NCBI GenBank assembly: GCA_934096015.1
Contig: CAKOLD010000005.1
Coordinates: 1 to 53,004, forward strand
Length of the DNA: 53,004 nucleotides
Reading direction: 5' to 3'
From: an uncultured Bacilli bacterium
GTDB taxonomy: Bacteria > Bacillota_I > Bacilli_A > RF39 > UBA660
In this document: piece after piece, positions 14,864 through 25,800 of the stretch
How the letters are laid out: each line of letters starts with the position of its first letter
Position numbering within the stretch: position 1 is the stretch's first letter
Notes under the pieces: model-generated
Told to the model about the DNA's origin: nothing
Seen by the model: the letters and a program-made list of their open reading frames with translations, nothing else
Databases searched by the model: none
Program-made: the position numbers and the translations under genes

Positions 14864-17800
14864 ATGAGTGATAGTATGAGGAATAAGATGAAGAATAAAA
14901 TATTTAATAGTAAAGTGTTTTTTATAGTATTTTCAGTTTTAGTTTTGGCTGCTGTTTCGTTTTTCTATGGTTTTAAATTATATGAGGGAAAGTATGATAA
15001 GTTTATTGATGATGGATATATTATAGGAAAATCAGAAAATTACGAGTCATCAAATATTTATTATTTCTTATCTGGTAATAAATATAAAGAAAATTATGAT
15101 AAAACATATTCTATTACTAATAGTGATAAAGAAGATGTTAAAGTAGATCCTACAAGTTTTATTCATTACAATAATGGGAATATTGGCGTTTTATCTAAGA
15201 ATGTAATTTTAGACTTAACTAATATTTCTAGTGATTCTATTAAATATTATAATTTTTATAAAGATTTATATATGGAAAAATCTTCTGATAAATATGTAAT
15301 AAAGAATTCTAGTAAATCTTTAGTTTTTAACTCTTTCTTATTAAAAAGTGATGAAAATAAATTTTTAATTGTTTCTCCTACTATTACTTTAACTTTAAAT
15401 GAAGAAACAAGAGAATTTAAAAATTTTGTTGAGTTAACATTTTTAGATGGAGATATTGTTAGATTAGAAAATAATGAAAGCGTTTATCAGACAATAGCTA
15501 CAGGAGCATTACTAAACGTTTTAGATGTTAAAATAGATTTAAATAATAGAAATGTTATTAAAAATGAAGAAACAATTATTAATTTAAATGAATTGACAAT
15601 TAATAGTGATGATAATATTGATATTCCAGTCGATGCAACTACAACAACTACTAAAGAAATATCAACTATAAAAATTACGACTAAAAGTAATACTAATGGT
15701 AGCAATTCTAATGGCAGTATTTTTAATCCTGGTGAGGAAATTAATGGTAGGGATAATGTAGAAACTTTAATAGAACCTACTTTTAATGTTTACAATTTGA
15801 ATGTAACTACTTATTCTGTTGATTTTTATTTAAATATAGTTGATAGTAGTAATATACTTACTGGTGCTATTGATGTTAAAATAGTAAATTCTGGTACTGG
15901 AAAAATTGTTTATGAAAATGAAATAACTTCTTATTTCTATGATACGTTTATTGAAACTAATGAACTTGATTCTAATACCGAATATACAGTTGTTGTAAGT
16001 GCTACTGTTGATAAAAATGGAATTAGCTATACAAAGAATTTTGTTCAGAAAACTTTTAAAACAGAGGACTTGGGGATTAGTTTAATAAAAGATTATTTTA
16101 CAACAGATTCTTTAAATTTCCTTGTTCAAATTGAGGAATATTCAAATATCAAATCTTTTGAAGCTTATGTATATGATTCAGCGAATAATTTGATATCTGA
16201 TAATGTTTATGAAATAGCTGATTTACAAAATTTAAGTTTTATTAATTTAAAAAGCAATGAAAAATACAAGATTGTTATTAAGAATTTTCAGTATAATAAT
16301 TTGACAGTATTAAATGATGATCAATTAGTACTTGAATATAAAACGTTAAAAAATGAACCATCAAGTACAGTTTCTGATACTTTTGGTTCTGCTATGTATA
16401 CTGCTGATAAGAGAACTGATAAATATACTTTCTCTTATACTGGTATTAATGATCCTGACAATGGTGTAGTAGAATATAGGTATGAAATATATCAAGGAGA
16501 TAAACTTTATAAGTCAATGAGTAGTAAAGAACTTGGCAGTATAACGATGGATCTTGGATTACAAGAAAATGATCCTGAGAATTATACTTTCAGAGTTATT
16601 ACAGTTTTCTATGATAATGAAAAGACTATAGAGTATTTTAGTGAACTTGTTGCAATTAAAATAAATGATATAAAAATACCTGAGGTACATTTTGAAGAAG
16701 ACCCTAATGGTATAACGTTTAATAGTATAAGTGGGTCAGTAGTAATTGATAATACTGATAACTTAATAGATTTAACTGAAGAAATTACAATTATTTATTT
16801 TGATGCTGCTGGTAATAGAGTAAAAATACCAAAGAAATATTCTGTAACTGATAGTCAAGGTAATAATATTTATTTGCCATTAACGTTAACTAATCTTTCG
16901 AATAATCAAACTTATTCACTGATGGTTTACGCAACATTGCGTTATAAAGGTAATAATTACGTAAATACTTTGTTGACGACATTACATGTAAAAACTTTGG
17001 ATACAGAAGAATTTAAAGTTGAGTGGTATACTGGTAGTACTAAATGTGAGCATAAATTAGATTTTTCTTTTTCACTTAATTATAATTCTGAACATGAAGA
17101 AAGTGCTAAAGCACAACTTGATACTATACAGCAAGTTGATTTAAATATTAAAAGTAGTAATGGAGGACTTGTTTATCGTTTTTCTCTTGGTGCTGATCAA
17201 ATAGCTATTCTTAAAGGTTTGAACCCAGATGAAAGAGCTGTTAATCTTAATGAAGGAAATACTAGTTCTATTAAAGAAATTTTGGATCGAGATGCTGGTA
17301 AAAGTGCTAACTTTATTGTTACGATTGAAAGAATTACTGCTACTAATGGTGTTGTTTTAAAATTAAAAGATGCTTCTAAAGATGTATATCCATGTCAGAA
17401 TTATATTCCTTCTTTTAGTCAAGCAAAAATAAATGTAAAAGAAATAAAAGAAGAGGTCATAGTTTTAGATGAAAACAATGAAAATTCTAAAGAGTTGGCA
17501 GTAGTTGGATATAAAGTAAGTGTACCATTTTCTAATAATAATGATTTAATTACAAAAGCTTGGTTTGACGTTGTTGATGCGAAAACCTTTAAAACTATAA
17601 GAATTCCTGCGACTGTAAAACAAACAGTTGGGGAAGTACAGTTTAGGTTTGAGAGTTATGAACAAGATGAATTAAACAATTGGTTTAAACGTGGTGGATC
17701 TTATTATTTTGGTTTTGGAATGGAAGTTAATGTAAACTTTGAAGAAGGTGGACAAAGTTATAAATACTCATGTCAATATCCAAGATACCAAAAAGAATTA

Positions 17801-20695
17801 TTAAAAGGTTATGCTGAGGGTACTGAATTTAAAAATAGCATGGTAACTAAAAATGGTTTAGATAGACTTGTTTCAAGTGGTATTTGTTCTACTAATTCAT
17901 CCACTAGCAATGCTAATTCTTATTCTTATTCTGATTTTAAATTTAATTATATGGTTAATTATTATGATTTAAATTCTAAAATAAATTTTGTTGATGATGA
18001 AGCAGAAAAGCCATATGATAGTGACGATTTAATTGTAAGTGAAAAAACAATTTCAAATAGGCTAGTTCCTAGATTTTATATTTATCCTTCTAGAACGATT
18101 CAAAATGGTAACTTAAGTTATGTTTTTAAATATAAAATTTATGATGAAGATTATGCGTTTAGTTCTTTAGTATTAAATAATGATACTACTGTTTTAGATA
18201 TGAGTAATGTTACGATTTGTACTTCTAAAAATTGTGATGCTCAAGAGTTGGAAATATCTGATGTAACCAGATTAAATAAAATGAGTTTTGTACTTAATTA
18301 CAAAGAAAATGAAGATGCAGCTGAAAAGTCAATTAATTCTTTTAATCAGAAGTTTACATATAATGTTTTTAATAATGATTTTGGTTTGAATGAGATTTAT
18401 AGTTATCAACACGAATATGTAGATGAAAGTGGTAATAAAAAAAGTTTAGGAGCTGTAAAAATTGAATTAGATGCAAATAAGATTACAGATGAAAATGTAA
18501 AACGTAAATTTTTAGATTCTTATGTTTCAACTGAAGTTATATTCAAATATACGGGTTCTAATGGGCAAGAAAAAAATATTAGTTATGACATTTCCACAAA
18601 TTCTTCTCCATATAATTTTACTTGTGTTGAAAACATCTGTAACGTTACGATTTCTTTACAATCACTTATCAACGGGTCTTTAGATAATGATACAATTGAT
18701 ATCTTCGATAAGGATATTCAGGTTGCTTTTAAAACAAATTATGACAGTGGTATTTTTACATATGATGATATTGAGGCTAATAATTATTATTCTTTAGAGT
18801 ATGGATATTCTGCTGCGGATTTTATTGATAGTCCGGATATTGTAAGACAAAGATATTTATGTGGGGATTCTCCTTGTGCGGGAGAAGATACAAATATTCC
18901 TTTTATAGCTTCTGGTTCAAAATATAAAATTAATGTGTTAGAGGAAGGCGCAAATAGAAATCCAGATGAAAAATATGATAATAATAGTTTTGGATTTAAA
19001 CGTTTAAATTATGATGCTGTATTATACGATTATCATGATAACCTTTTATTATATGCTTCTTCAATTGGATATAAGTATGGTGATAAGAAAATTTTAATAA
19101 AGAAAATTAATTCAATTGAATATACGGATGATGAGACATTTCAATTTAATGATAAAGCTATTGTAAGGACATTTACTTTTAATCAAAATACCAAAGTTAA
19201 TCCACTTTCTGTATCTTTTGGAATTAATTATGATTTTAATGAGTATACAAGTGGAACTTCTGGTTCAAAACAATTAAATTATAATTATTTGAAAGCATCA
19301 TTTATAAAAGATAATCAAGAAATCGTTAAATATATTGCTTTGAAAGATTCCATTTCTGACTTGACTATTTTAGATAGAACTGAAAGTAATGGAGTTGTAA
19401 GAGCAGATTTGACTATATTGCTTTCTAAATTATTTAATTCAATTGATTATTTAGATAATAAAAATGTAACGTTTAGTGCTTACTATTGTGATACCGATTA
19501 TGGAGAGGTTGTTGATACACTACCTAAAGAGAATTGTAATAAATTTTCATTGGTAAGTACTGATGCAAATCATCCTATAAAAGAAAATGAAACAGAAAAA
19601 TTTGTTGAAATTAGCTATTCTGATTTAAATAACAAATATGTATTAGATGAAAAAGTCGCTAAGAATGAAGGAAATAATTATTTGAAATTTAATACTGATT
19701 TAACAGATGAAGAAAATTATTATAAATTCTTTGATTTACATTATGCGTTTAATTACGGAAGTTACTATGAAGATTTAGAAGGAAGTTTAAATACCTTGTT
19801 TGATGGAGTTGATTATAAACTTTCAAAAATGGATAATTTGGGATATTATAAAAATGTTGATTCTCCTCTTACTTGGTCTGACTTAAATATTGACTCAAAC
19901 TTTGACAATTTATATGAACAAAAAATAATTTTTAAAGAAAATGAAATTACTAATGGACAGTATAAAGTTTGTATAAGTCCTTATGTAACAATTAATAATG
20001 AAAAAATGAATTTAGTAGATAATGGATCAGATTCTAATTGTTTAGAATATAATTTTACTACTTTAATAGAACCTAGTCCTCAAGTATATGCTACAAAGGA
20101 TAATGAAAATGGAAGTTTAACCATTCATTCAATGATAGAGGATAAAAACTTAACTGTAAAAAATAATATATATAGCATGTATTTGTCTGATAATAAGAAT
20201 TTAAGTCAAACATATATAACTAATAAACTTCATAGTTATACATTTAAAATTGATTTAAATAAACAACAAACGGTTAAATTAGAGTATAGTTATTCAACGA
20301 ATAATGATTATAGTGAATCATCTTTAATAAATAAAACTTATGAATATATTGTAAATCCATCTATTAATGGAATTTATATAGGAACTATTAATTTTAATGT
20401 TGCTAATAAAACTATGAATTTTGTATTTAAAAATTCTACAAAAGTTGAAGATATTAATTCTGTAAAATATTCGTTTACTTGTGTTCCTTTAAAGGGCGAT
20501 CCTACGAGTTATTATGCAGAGATTAGTTCTGATTCTGGTAATTTGAATTGGACTAAAGATACTGAGTCTAATAATTCAGTTTTACAAATAACTGATTCTA
20601 ATGTTTTAGGATGTCAAACAATTACTTTAAGTGCAAACTTCTATTATAGTTCACATTTGATTGATAAATATTCTACTACATATAATAGATCTTAA
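14864..20695 (+). CDS. Giant membrane-anchored surface protein with Fn3-like domains (1943 aa)
   Basis: A 1943-residue protein with an N-terminal TM anchor (about 15-37) and the whole rest outside the cell. Residues about 40-250 form a beta-rich domain also seen in the three following genes. A Thr-rich linker (TTTTTKEIS, about 259-275) leads to a string of Fn3-like beta domains from about 304 (for example NELDSNTEYTVVVSATV near 360) to about 710; the remaining 1200 residues are beta-rich with spaced Cys pairs (CTSKNC, CVENIC, CGDSPC) that suggest disulfide-bonded or metal-free loops. There is no LPxTG signal or C-terminal TM helix; it ends TTYNRS. I know no family match. It should be displayed by the membrane and may bind other proteins of the cluster. 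The start ATG 14864 follows AAGGT; ATG 14876 is possible. Confidence 0.85.
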   Translation: MSDSMRNKMKNKIFNSKVFFIVFSVLVLAAVSFFYGFKLYEGKYDKFIDDGYIIGKSENYESSNIYYFLSGNKYKENYDKTYSITNSDKEDVKVDPTSFIHYNNGNIGVLSKNVILDLTNISSDSIKYYNFYKDLYMEKSSDKYVIKNSSKSLVFNSFLLKSDENKFLIVSPTITLTLNEETREFKNFVELTFLDGDIVRLENNESVYQTIATGALLNVLDVKIDLNNRNVIKNEETIINLNELTINSDDNIDIPVDATTTTTKEISTIKITTKSNTNGSNSNGSIFNPGEEINGRDNVETLIEPTFNVYNLNVTTYSVDFYLNIVDSSNILTGAIDVKIVNSGTGKIVYENEITSYFYDTFIETNELDSNTEYTVVVSATVDKNGISYTKNFVQKTFKTEDLGISLIKDYFTTDSLNFLVQIEEYSNIKSFEAYVYDSANNLISDNVYEIADLQNLSFINLKSNEKYKIVIKNFQYNNLTVLNDDQLVLEYKTLKNEPSSTVSDTFGSAMYTADKRTDKYTFSYTGINDPDNGVVEYRYEIYQGDKLYKSMSSKELGSITMDLGLQENDPENYTFRVITVFYDNEKTIEYFSELVAIKINDIKIPEVHFEEDPNGITFNSISGSVVIDNTDNLIDLTEEITIIYFDAAGNRVKIPKKYSVTDSQGNNIYLPLTLTNLSNNQTYSLMVYATLRYKGNNYVNTLLTTLHVKTLDTEEFKVEWYTGSTKCEHKLDFSFSLNYNSEHEESAKAQLDTIQQVDLNIKSSNGGLVYRFSLGADQIAILKGLNPDERAVNLNEGNTSSIKEILDRDAGKSANFIVTIERITATNGVVLKLKDASKDVYPCQNYIPSFSQAKINVKEIKEEVIVLDENNENSKELAVVGYKVSVPFSNNNDLITKAWFDVVDAKTFKTIRIPATVKQTVGEVQFRFESYEQDELNNWFKRGGSYYFGFGMEVNVNFEEGGQSYKYSCQYPRYQKELLKGYAEGTEFKNSMVTKNGLDRLVSSGICSTNSSTSNANSYSYSDFKFNYMVNYYDLNSKINFVDDEAEKPYDSDDLIVSEKTISNRLVPRFYIYPSRTIQNGNLSYVFKYKIYDEDYAFSSLVLNNDTTVLDMSNVTICTSKNCDAQELEISDVTRLNKMSFVLNYKENEDAAEKSINSFNQKFTYNVFNNDFGLNEIYSYQHEYVDESGNKKSLGAVKIELDANKITDENVKRKFLDSYVSTEVIFKYTGSNGQEKNISYDISTNSSPYNFTCVENICNVTISLQSLINGSLDNDTIDIFDKDIQVAFKTNYDSGIFTYDDIEANNYYSLEYGYSAADFIDSPDIVRQRYLCGDSPCAGEDTNIPFIASGSKYKINVLEEGANRNPDEKYDNNSFGFKRLNYDAVLYDYHDNLLLYASSIGYKYGDKKILIKKINSIEYTDDETFQFNDKAIVRTFTFNQNTKVNPLSVSFGINYDFNEYTSGTSGSKQLNYNYLKASFIKDNQEIVKYIALKDSISDLTILDRTESNGVVRADLTILLSKLFNSIDYLDNKNVTFSAYYCDTDYGEVVDTLPKENCNKFSLVSTDANHPIKENETEKFVEISYSDLNNKYVLDEKVAKNEGNNYLKFNTDLTDEENYYKFFDLHYAFNYGSYYEDLEGSLNTLFDGVDYKLSKMDNLGYYKNVDSPLTWSDLNIDSNFDNLYEQKIIFKENEITNGQYKVCISPYVTINNEKMNLVDNGSDSNCLEYNFTTLIEPSPQVYATKDNENGSLTIHSMIEDKNLTVKNNIYSMYLSDNKNLSQTYITNKLHSYTFKIDLNKQQTVKLEYSYSTNNDYSESSLINKTYEYIVNPSINGIYIGTINFNVANKTMNFVFKNSTKVEDINSVKYSFTCVPLKGDPTSYYAEISSDSGNLNWTKDTESNNSVLQITDSNVLGCQTITLSANFYYSSHLIDKYSTTYNRS

Positions 20696-20712
20696 TTAGA
20701 AAGGACATGCTT

Positions 20713-22113
20713 ATGAGAAAGCTTGGTAAAAAAAATTATTTATTATTTGGACTTTTTGCAATAATTATTATTACTTTAATAGTTATGTTTGTTTTAGGAA
20801 TTACTAAGGCATTAAAAAAGCAAAGTACTAAATATGAACTGAATGTTGATGAATTAGTTTTTGATAACAATTATAATTATTTTTTATCAAGCTCTAATTC
20901 TCATGTATATTTAAATTGGAACAATAATTATTATTATAAAGCTAAGAAAAAAACAGAAAAACTTGGAAGTGTTGCTTTTACTTTTGATAAAAATAATAAT
21001 ATTTTAAAAACGTATGGAAAACTTTATAAAGTGAATTTAGATGGACGAGTTAATGTTTTAAAAGATAATAATAAGATTCAGACAACTAATGCTTCTTTTT
21101 ATAAAATTGATGATAGGAAATATTTATTTGTAGATTCATCTTTAAAATCAAGCGATGGTTCTGTTAATACTGGAAATTTTTTGATAATTGAAGTTAATAA
21201 GAATGGAAATGCTTCATTTTATAATGATGAAATTAATATGAATACTATTAAACCTATATCATTAATTGGAAGCAAATTTGTGTTTGATATTGCTAATGAA
21301 AAATTAATTGTTAATAAATTAGAGATTGATTTAAAAAATATTATTGGTTCTTCAAATGACTATGTTCCTGAAAAAGAGGAAGGTATTGATGCAATAGATT
21401 ATTTAACTGAAACATTTAATGAATATGTTAAAAATAATCCAGGTGGTGATTCTACTACTAATAATAACAATAATACTATTATTAATGGAAATACTGGAGA
21501 TACCGAAGAAGACAATAAGACACAAACTGTGTTTACTAAGTGGTTAAATATAACTTCTAGTAGTACTTCAATTAATAGTATAACTATCAATTACATTGTG
21601 TTTGATCCAAATAACGAGTATGAAAGTGTATACTTGGATGTAACTGATATGTCTAACGATGAGAATTATACTATTAATCTTAGTAAAGATTCTACAAGTT
21701 ATGTTATATATAATTTGAAAACTAACAATCAATATCGTATAGAATTAAAATATTCTATAGGTGGAGTAAGTTTTATAAGTGATTCTTTACTGTTAAGAAC
21801 ATTGTTGCCTTCTTATAAAATTACTATAGATAAAATTGATAAACTAAATTCAAAAATTTATTATACTATTATAGGTAATAAGAATTATGTGTTTACTAGT
21901 GGTAATTTAAATGTATATTCTGACAATAATTCTATTTATAGTGTACAGTTGAGTAGTAAAGAATTCGATTTAGCTTCGAAAAGTGGTTATTCCTCAGTAA
22001 TTGATTATTCTACGTTTACAATGAATAAAAATATAACTATAAAGGTTGAAAACTTAGAGTATAATTCAGTAATTACTGATTATAGTTTCTATACAAAGTT
22101 GATAAGTAGGTGA
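20713..22113 (+). CDS. Membrane-anchored surface protein with shared N-terminal domain (466 aa)
   Basis: A shorter relative of the giant proteins. TM anchor at about 11-33, then a beta-rich N-terminal domain (about 45-225) whose segments ASFYKIDDRKYLFVDSS and SKFVFDIANEKLIVNKLEID recall the same region of the 1943-residue protein (NSFLLKSDENKFLIVSP). An Asn/Thr/Gly-rich linker (about 240-265) follows, then two Fn3-like domains (about 275-465, with the LKTNNQYRIELKYS turn). No C-terminal anchor. AAAGGAC fits ATG 20713, whereas ATG 20707 would be too close. The gene lies 17 bases after the giant gene. Confidence 0.82.
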   Translation: MRKLGKKNYLLFGLFAIIIITLIVMFVLGITKALKKQSTKYELNVDELVFDNNYNYFLSSSNSHVYLNWNNNYYYKAKKKTEKLGSVAFTFDKNNNILKTYGKLYKVNLDGRVNVLKDNNKIQTTNASFYKIDDRKYLFVDSSLKSSDGSVNTGNFLIIEVNKNGNASFYNDEINMNTIKPISLIGSKFVFDIANEKLIVNKLEIDLKNIIGSSNDYVPEKEEGIDAIDYLTETFNEYVKNNPGGDSTTNNNNNTIINGNTGDTEEDNKTQTVFTKWLNITSSSTSINSITINYIVFDPNNEYESVYLDVTDMSNDENYTINLSKDSTSYVIYNLKTNNQYRIELKYSIGGVSFISDSLLLRTLLPSYKITIDKIDKLNSKIYYTIIGNKNYVFTSGNLNVYSDNNSIYSVQLSSKEFDLASKSGYSSVIDYSTFTMNKNITIKVENLEYNSVITDYSFYTKLISR

Positions 22114-22117
22114 TAAT

Positions 22118-22834
22118 TTGAAGAATGTTAGTAAATTTATGGAAAAATATTATTTAAAATTATTATTTATTATAATTCCTTTGTTGTTATTATTTGTTAT
22201 TTTGTTTTTCTTACGTAAAATAGATATTAATAATCATAAATATACTACAGAAAAAGGCCGATTTTATCAGTATTTTGCTGGTAAAAGATATGATTATTCT
22301 GGAGTAATTACAATTGATAATAATAAGATATTGGAAATAAAATTAGGAAATACGAAAATAAGTGATTATTCTAGTCCGTTATATTATTCTAATAGTGATA
22401 GATTTATATTACCTGCTAATATGTCTGTTGTTAATTATGAAGGGCAAACAGATGCTTATTTATTAAATTATTTTACGGAGATATATAAAACTAATAACTA
22501 TTTTATGGCAAGTTTTTCTAAAAAAGAAAAAGTTATTTCTAATCAATTTTTGTATGATGGATATGATACTTATTTATTTTTAGAAGATGTTGATTTGTAT
22601 GTAGGAGAATCTAAATATTCTTTAACTCCTATGAGTTATGTCATTGCACAATATAATGGACCAATTGAAATTTACAAATATGGTGAAGATCCTATTGTAC
22701 TTGGTGCAAATGAATATGTACATGTAAAATTTAAGAGTGTTGATATTGATTTAATAGAGGATATTTTAAACAATGGAGTAACAACTCATATTCTTTATTC
22801 GCGTGTTAAAGATTTAGAACCTTTTGTTAAGTAG
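22118..22834 (+). CDS. Membrane-anchored surface protein consisting of the shared N-terminal domain (238 aa)
   Basis: A 238-residue protein that is little more than the TM anchor (about 13-33) plus the beta-rich domain found at the start of the giant proteins; the segment NQFLYDGYDTYLFLEDVDLYV lines up with NSFLLKSDENKFLIVSP and ASFYKIDDRKYLFVDSS in the neighbours. There is no linker or Fn3 part. Start: TTG 22118 with TAGGTG upstream, 4 bases after the previous stop; ATG 22139 is an alternative that keeps the TM helix. A minimal version of the domain in its own gene argues that the domain has a role of its own, such as contact with the ATPase membrane part. Confidence 0.78.
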   Translation: MKNVSKFMEKYYLKLLFIIIPLLLLFVILFFLRKIDINNHKYTTEKGRFYQYFAGKRYDYSGVITIDNNKILEIKLGNTKISDYSSPLYYSNSDRFILPANMSVVNYEGQTDAYLLNYFTEIYKTNNYFMASFSKKEKVISNQFLYDGYDTYLFLEDVDLYVGESKYSLTPMSYVIAQYNGPIEIYKYGEDPIVLGANEYVHVKFKSVDIDLIEDILNNGVTTHILYSRVKDLEPFVK

Positions 22835-22844
22835 GGAGGGTAAT

Positions 22845-25800
22845 ATGAAAAAAGTTTTATTAATTATTTCTTCCATATTAATTGTAAGTATAGTGTTTAT
22901 TTTAACTCGATTTAATTTGTATTATGTTAATGATAGAAATGGTTATGTAGTTTCTGTAGATAATATTTATGATAATTTATTAAGTGAAAATGTTAATAAA
23001 AAGAATCTTAATGTTAAAGCAACTAAAGTTTCTAATTATGAAAATTTTTATTCTTTTTATCGTAAGGTATATATAGGCGATTTAAATAAAAAGGTTGTTG
23101 ATAAAGATTATCCAATTATTTCTAAAGATAATTCTCAAGCAACTTCTTTATCAGGAACTACTAAATTAATTTCATCTGATTTTAAAGAAAGTAAATCATA
23201 TTTGGGAATGTCTTTGATTAATGGTGAAATCTTTAATCAAGCAGATAATTCTAAAGCTGATAATAATATTTATTATTTCTTTAAATTATCAAATGGTTTG
23301 TTTGTTAATTCTTTTGAAATTAATTATAAGAATTCTTTAAAAGATAATATAATACCTATTAATAGTATTATATATTTTAATGAAAATTTTATAAGATATT
23401 ATTATGTTTCAGATGGATATTATAAATATAATGAAATTAATTTAGTTAATTCTGATGGTATCATTGTAATTAATGAGAAAGAATATAATTATTATGAATT
23501 TTTGGAAAAATTAAATTTGATAGAAATAGTTAAGGAAGAACCAACAACTACTGTTATAACAACACAGCCAGTTATAGAAAATCCAAATGTTACTGAGCCG
23601 GTTATATATATAAAGCCTGAGGTAAGTGTTAAAGATTTTAAAGTCTTTACTTATAGTGTTTCTTCAAATATTACTATTAAAGATGAATCTAATCAAATAG
23701 TTGAATATCCTACTTTTACTTTCTACTTAGGAGATAAAATTTATTTAAAAAAACAATTAGTTGGAAGTGGAGATTTTTCAATTCAAGGTTTAGAACCTAG
23801 TAAAACATTTAGAGTTGTTGGTACATATACTTATAAATCTCAAGATGGAAAAGAAATAAAAGTTACTTTTTATGATCAAGAACTTACTACTAAATCTTTG
23901 GAGGACTTAGAGACAGTTAATTTAAGTGTTGTTCAAGGAAAATATTATAGTAATAAGGTTGAATTTAGTGAAGTTAAGATAACTAGTTCTTTAAATGTTG
24001 AAACTTTAAAGGGTGTGTATAAGGCTCAAATAAATATTGGAAATAATAAATATTCAATTACAAAAACTAAATTGACAAAATTACTTAGTGGTGAAACAGT
24101 AAGTTTGGCTACTAAAGATAATTTGAAATCTAATTCTAATTATGATTATGAAATTGTTTTTTATGATAAATTTAATAATATTTTACCTTTAAGTGGTAAT
24201 AAGGGAACTACAAAAACTTTAAAGGAAATTCCTTTTGTTGACGTTGATATTAAAGCTGAAGATTTTAAAGCAACTGTAAAAACAAAAATTAATAATCCTG
24301 ATGATGTTTTAATAACTAATTTTATATATGAAATATATGATTCCAATAATAATTTGGTTACAAGTGAAAATTTTAATATTGGAGATACCTTAAATATTGG
24401 AAATTTGTATGCTAATGAAGAATATAATTTAATTATTTATGCGGATTATAATTTGGATGATGGAAATGGTAATTATTTAAAACAAATTATGGTCAATACT
24501 TCATTTAAAACTGTAAAGATGGATTTTGGAATTTTAAGATTGAATTTTAGTATAAATGATGAAAAGACCAGTTATGATAGAGCCTCTTTAGATGTTTCTA
24601 TTACAAATGTTGAAAACGAATTAGATGATTTAATAGAGGTTTTAAGTAAAATTCATATTTATTTAACTGATGAGAGTGGAGTTCAAGCGAGTGAAATAAT
24701 TTTAACTGGCGATGAACTTAATGTGTTGAAAGAACCCAATGGTATTAAAAATTTATTATTTGAAAATCTTAAATCTAAAACAACTTATTTTATAAATGTT
24801 GAAGCATTTGTAAAACAAGGTACTAAAGAGTATAATGTTAAAGATATTTCACAGAATTTATATGCTGTTACTACAAAAATAGAACCTGCTAAATTTAATC
24901 GCGAAAATACGTTTTATTCTTCTAATAAAATTACTTTTGATGCTAATATAACTGATAATGATAATACTATTATAGATGAGTATGCAACGATGTATATTTA
25001 TAAAGATGGTGTTGTTGTTGATTATAGAAAGATTGAAACAAATAAAGAATTCGAGAAATTTACTTTTAAAAATTTGGATCCTAATACAGAATATACATTT
25101 GTTATTAAAGTTGTTGGTGTTATAACTGGTATTACTTATGAGGATGATATATTGGATTCATTTACAATTACTACTTCTCGTGTTGGTGATGAACCAGCAA
25201 ATGGTACAATTTATTTAAATTCTTTGCTATCAAAAATAGAAAGTAAAAATCAGTTTGATATTACAAATAATGATAAATGGTTATCAAGTGGTAGTGGAGT
25301 TGATTTAAAAAGTGTTGATTCAAAAAGTAATTCTTCTTTATTAACTCTTGGTATAAAAGCAAAGGGGGCTAGATATTACAATTATTATTTTCCTGAACTT
25401 GCTGGAAAACAAGTTTTAGTTTCTTTTAAATTGAAATATGAAATAAATAATTATATTGTTAAGAACAGTGATTATGCTACTTTTTCAGTACTTAATAGTA
25501 AAAATAATTCTTCAGCCATGGTTGGTTTATTTGTAAATAATTTTTCTAACAATACTTCAACTATAACATATGATAGTTATGATAAGAATAATATAGATGA
25601 TTATTTGTATGTTGTTAGTAAAGTATTTACTTTAAACAGTAATGGTTATTTGAATTTTAAACTTAATTCTCCTACTAGTGCTTATGTTACTAATGTTGAA
25701 ATTGCAGATGTTAATATAGTAGATTATGATGAATTACAAAATGATGATGAGTATAATAGTAAATGTAATTTGAATACTGGAGATTTTGGAGCATGTTATA

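Noticed and set aside
15487..15705. Minus-strand ORF inside the 1943-residue gene
   Set aside because: Antisense of the Thr-rich linker; it reads as Val/Leu repeats, no start signal.
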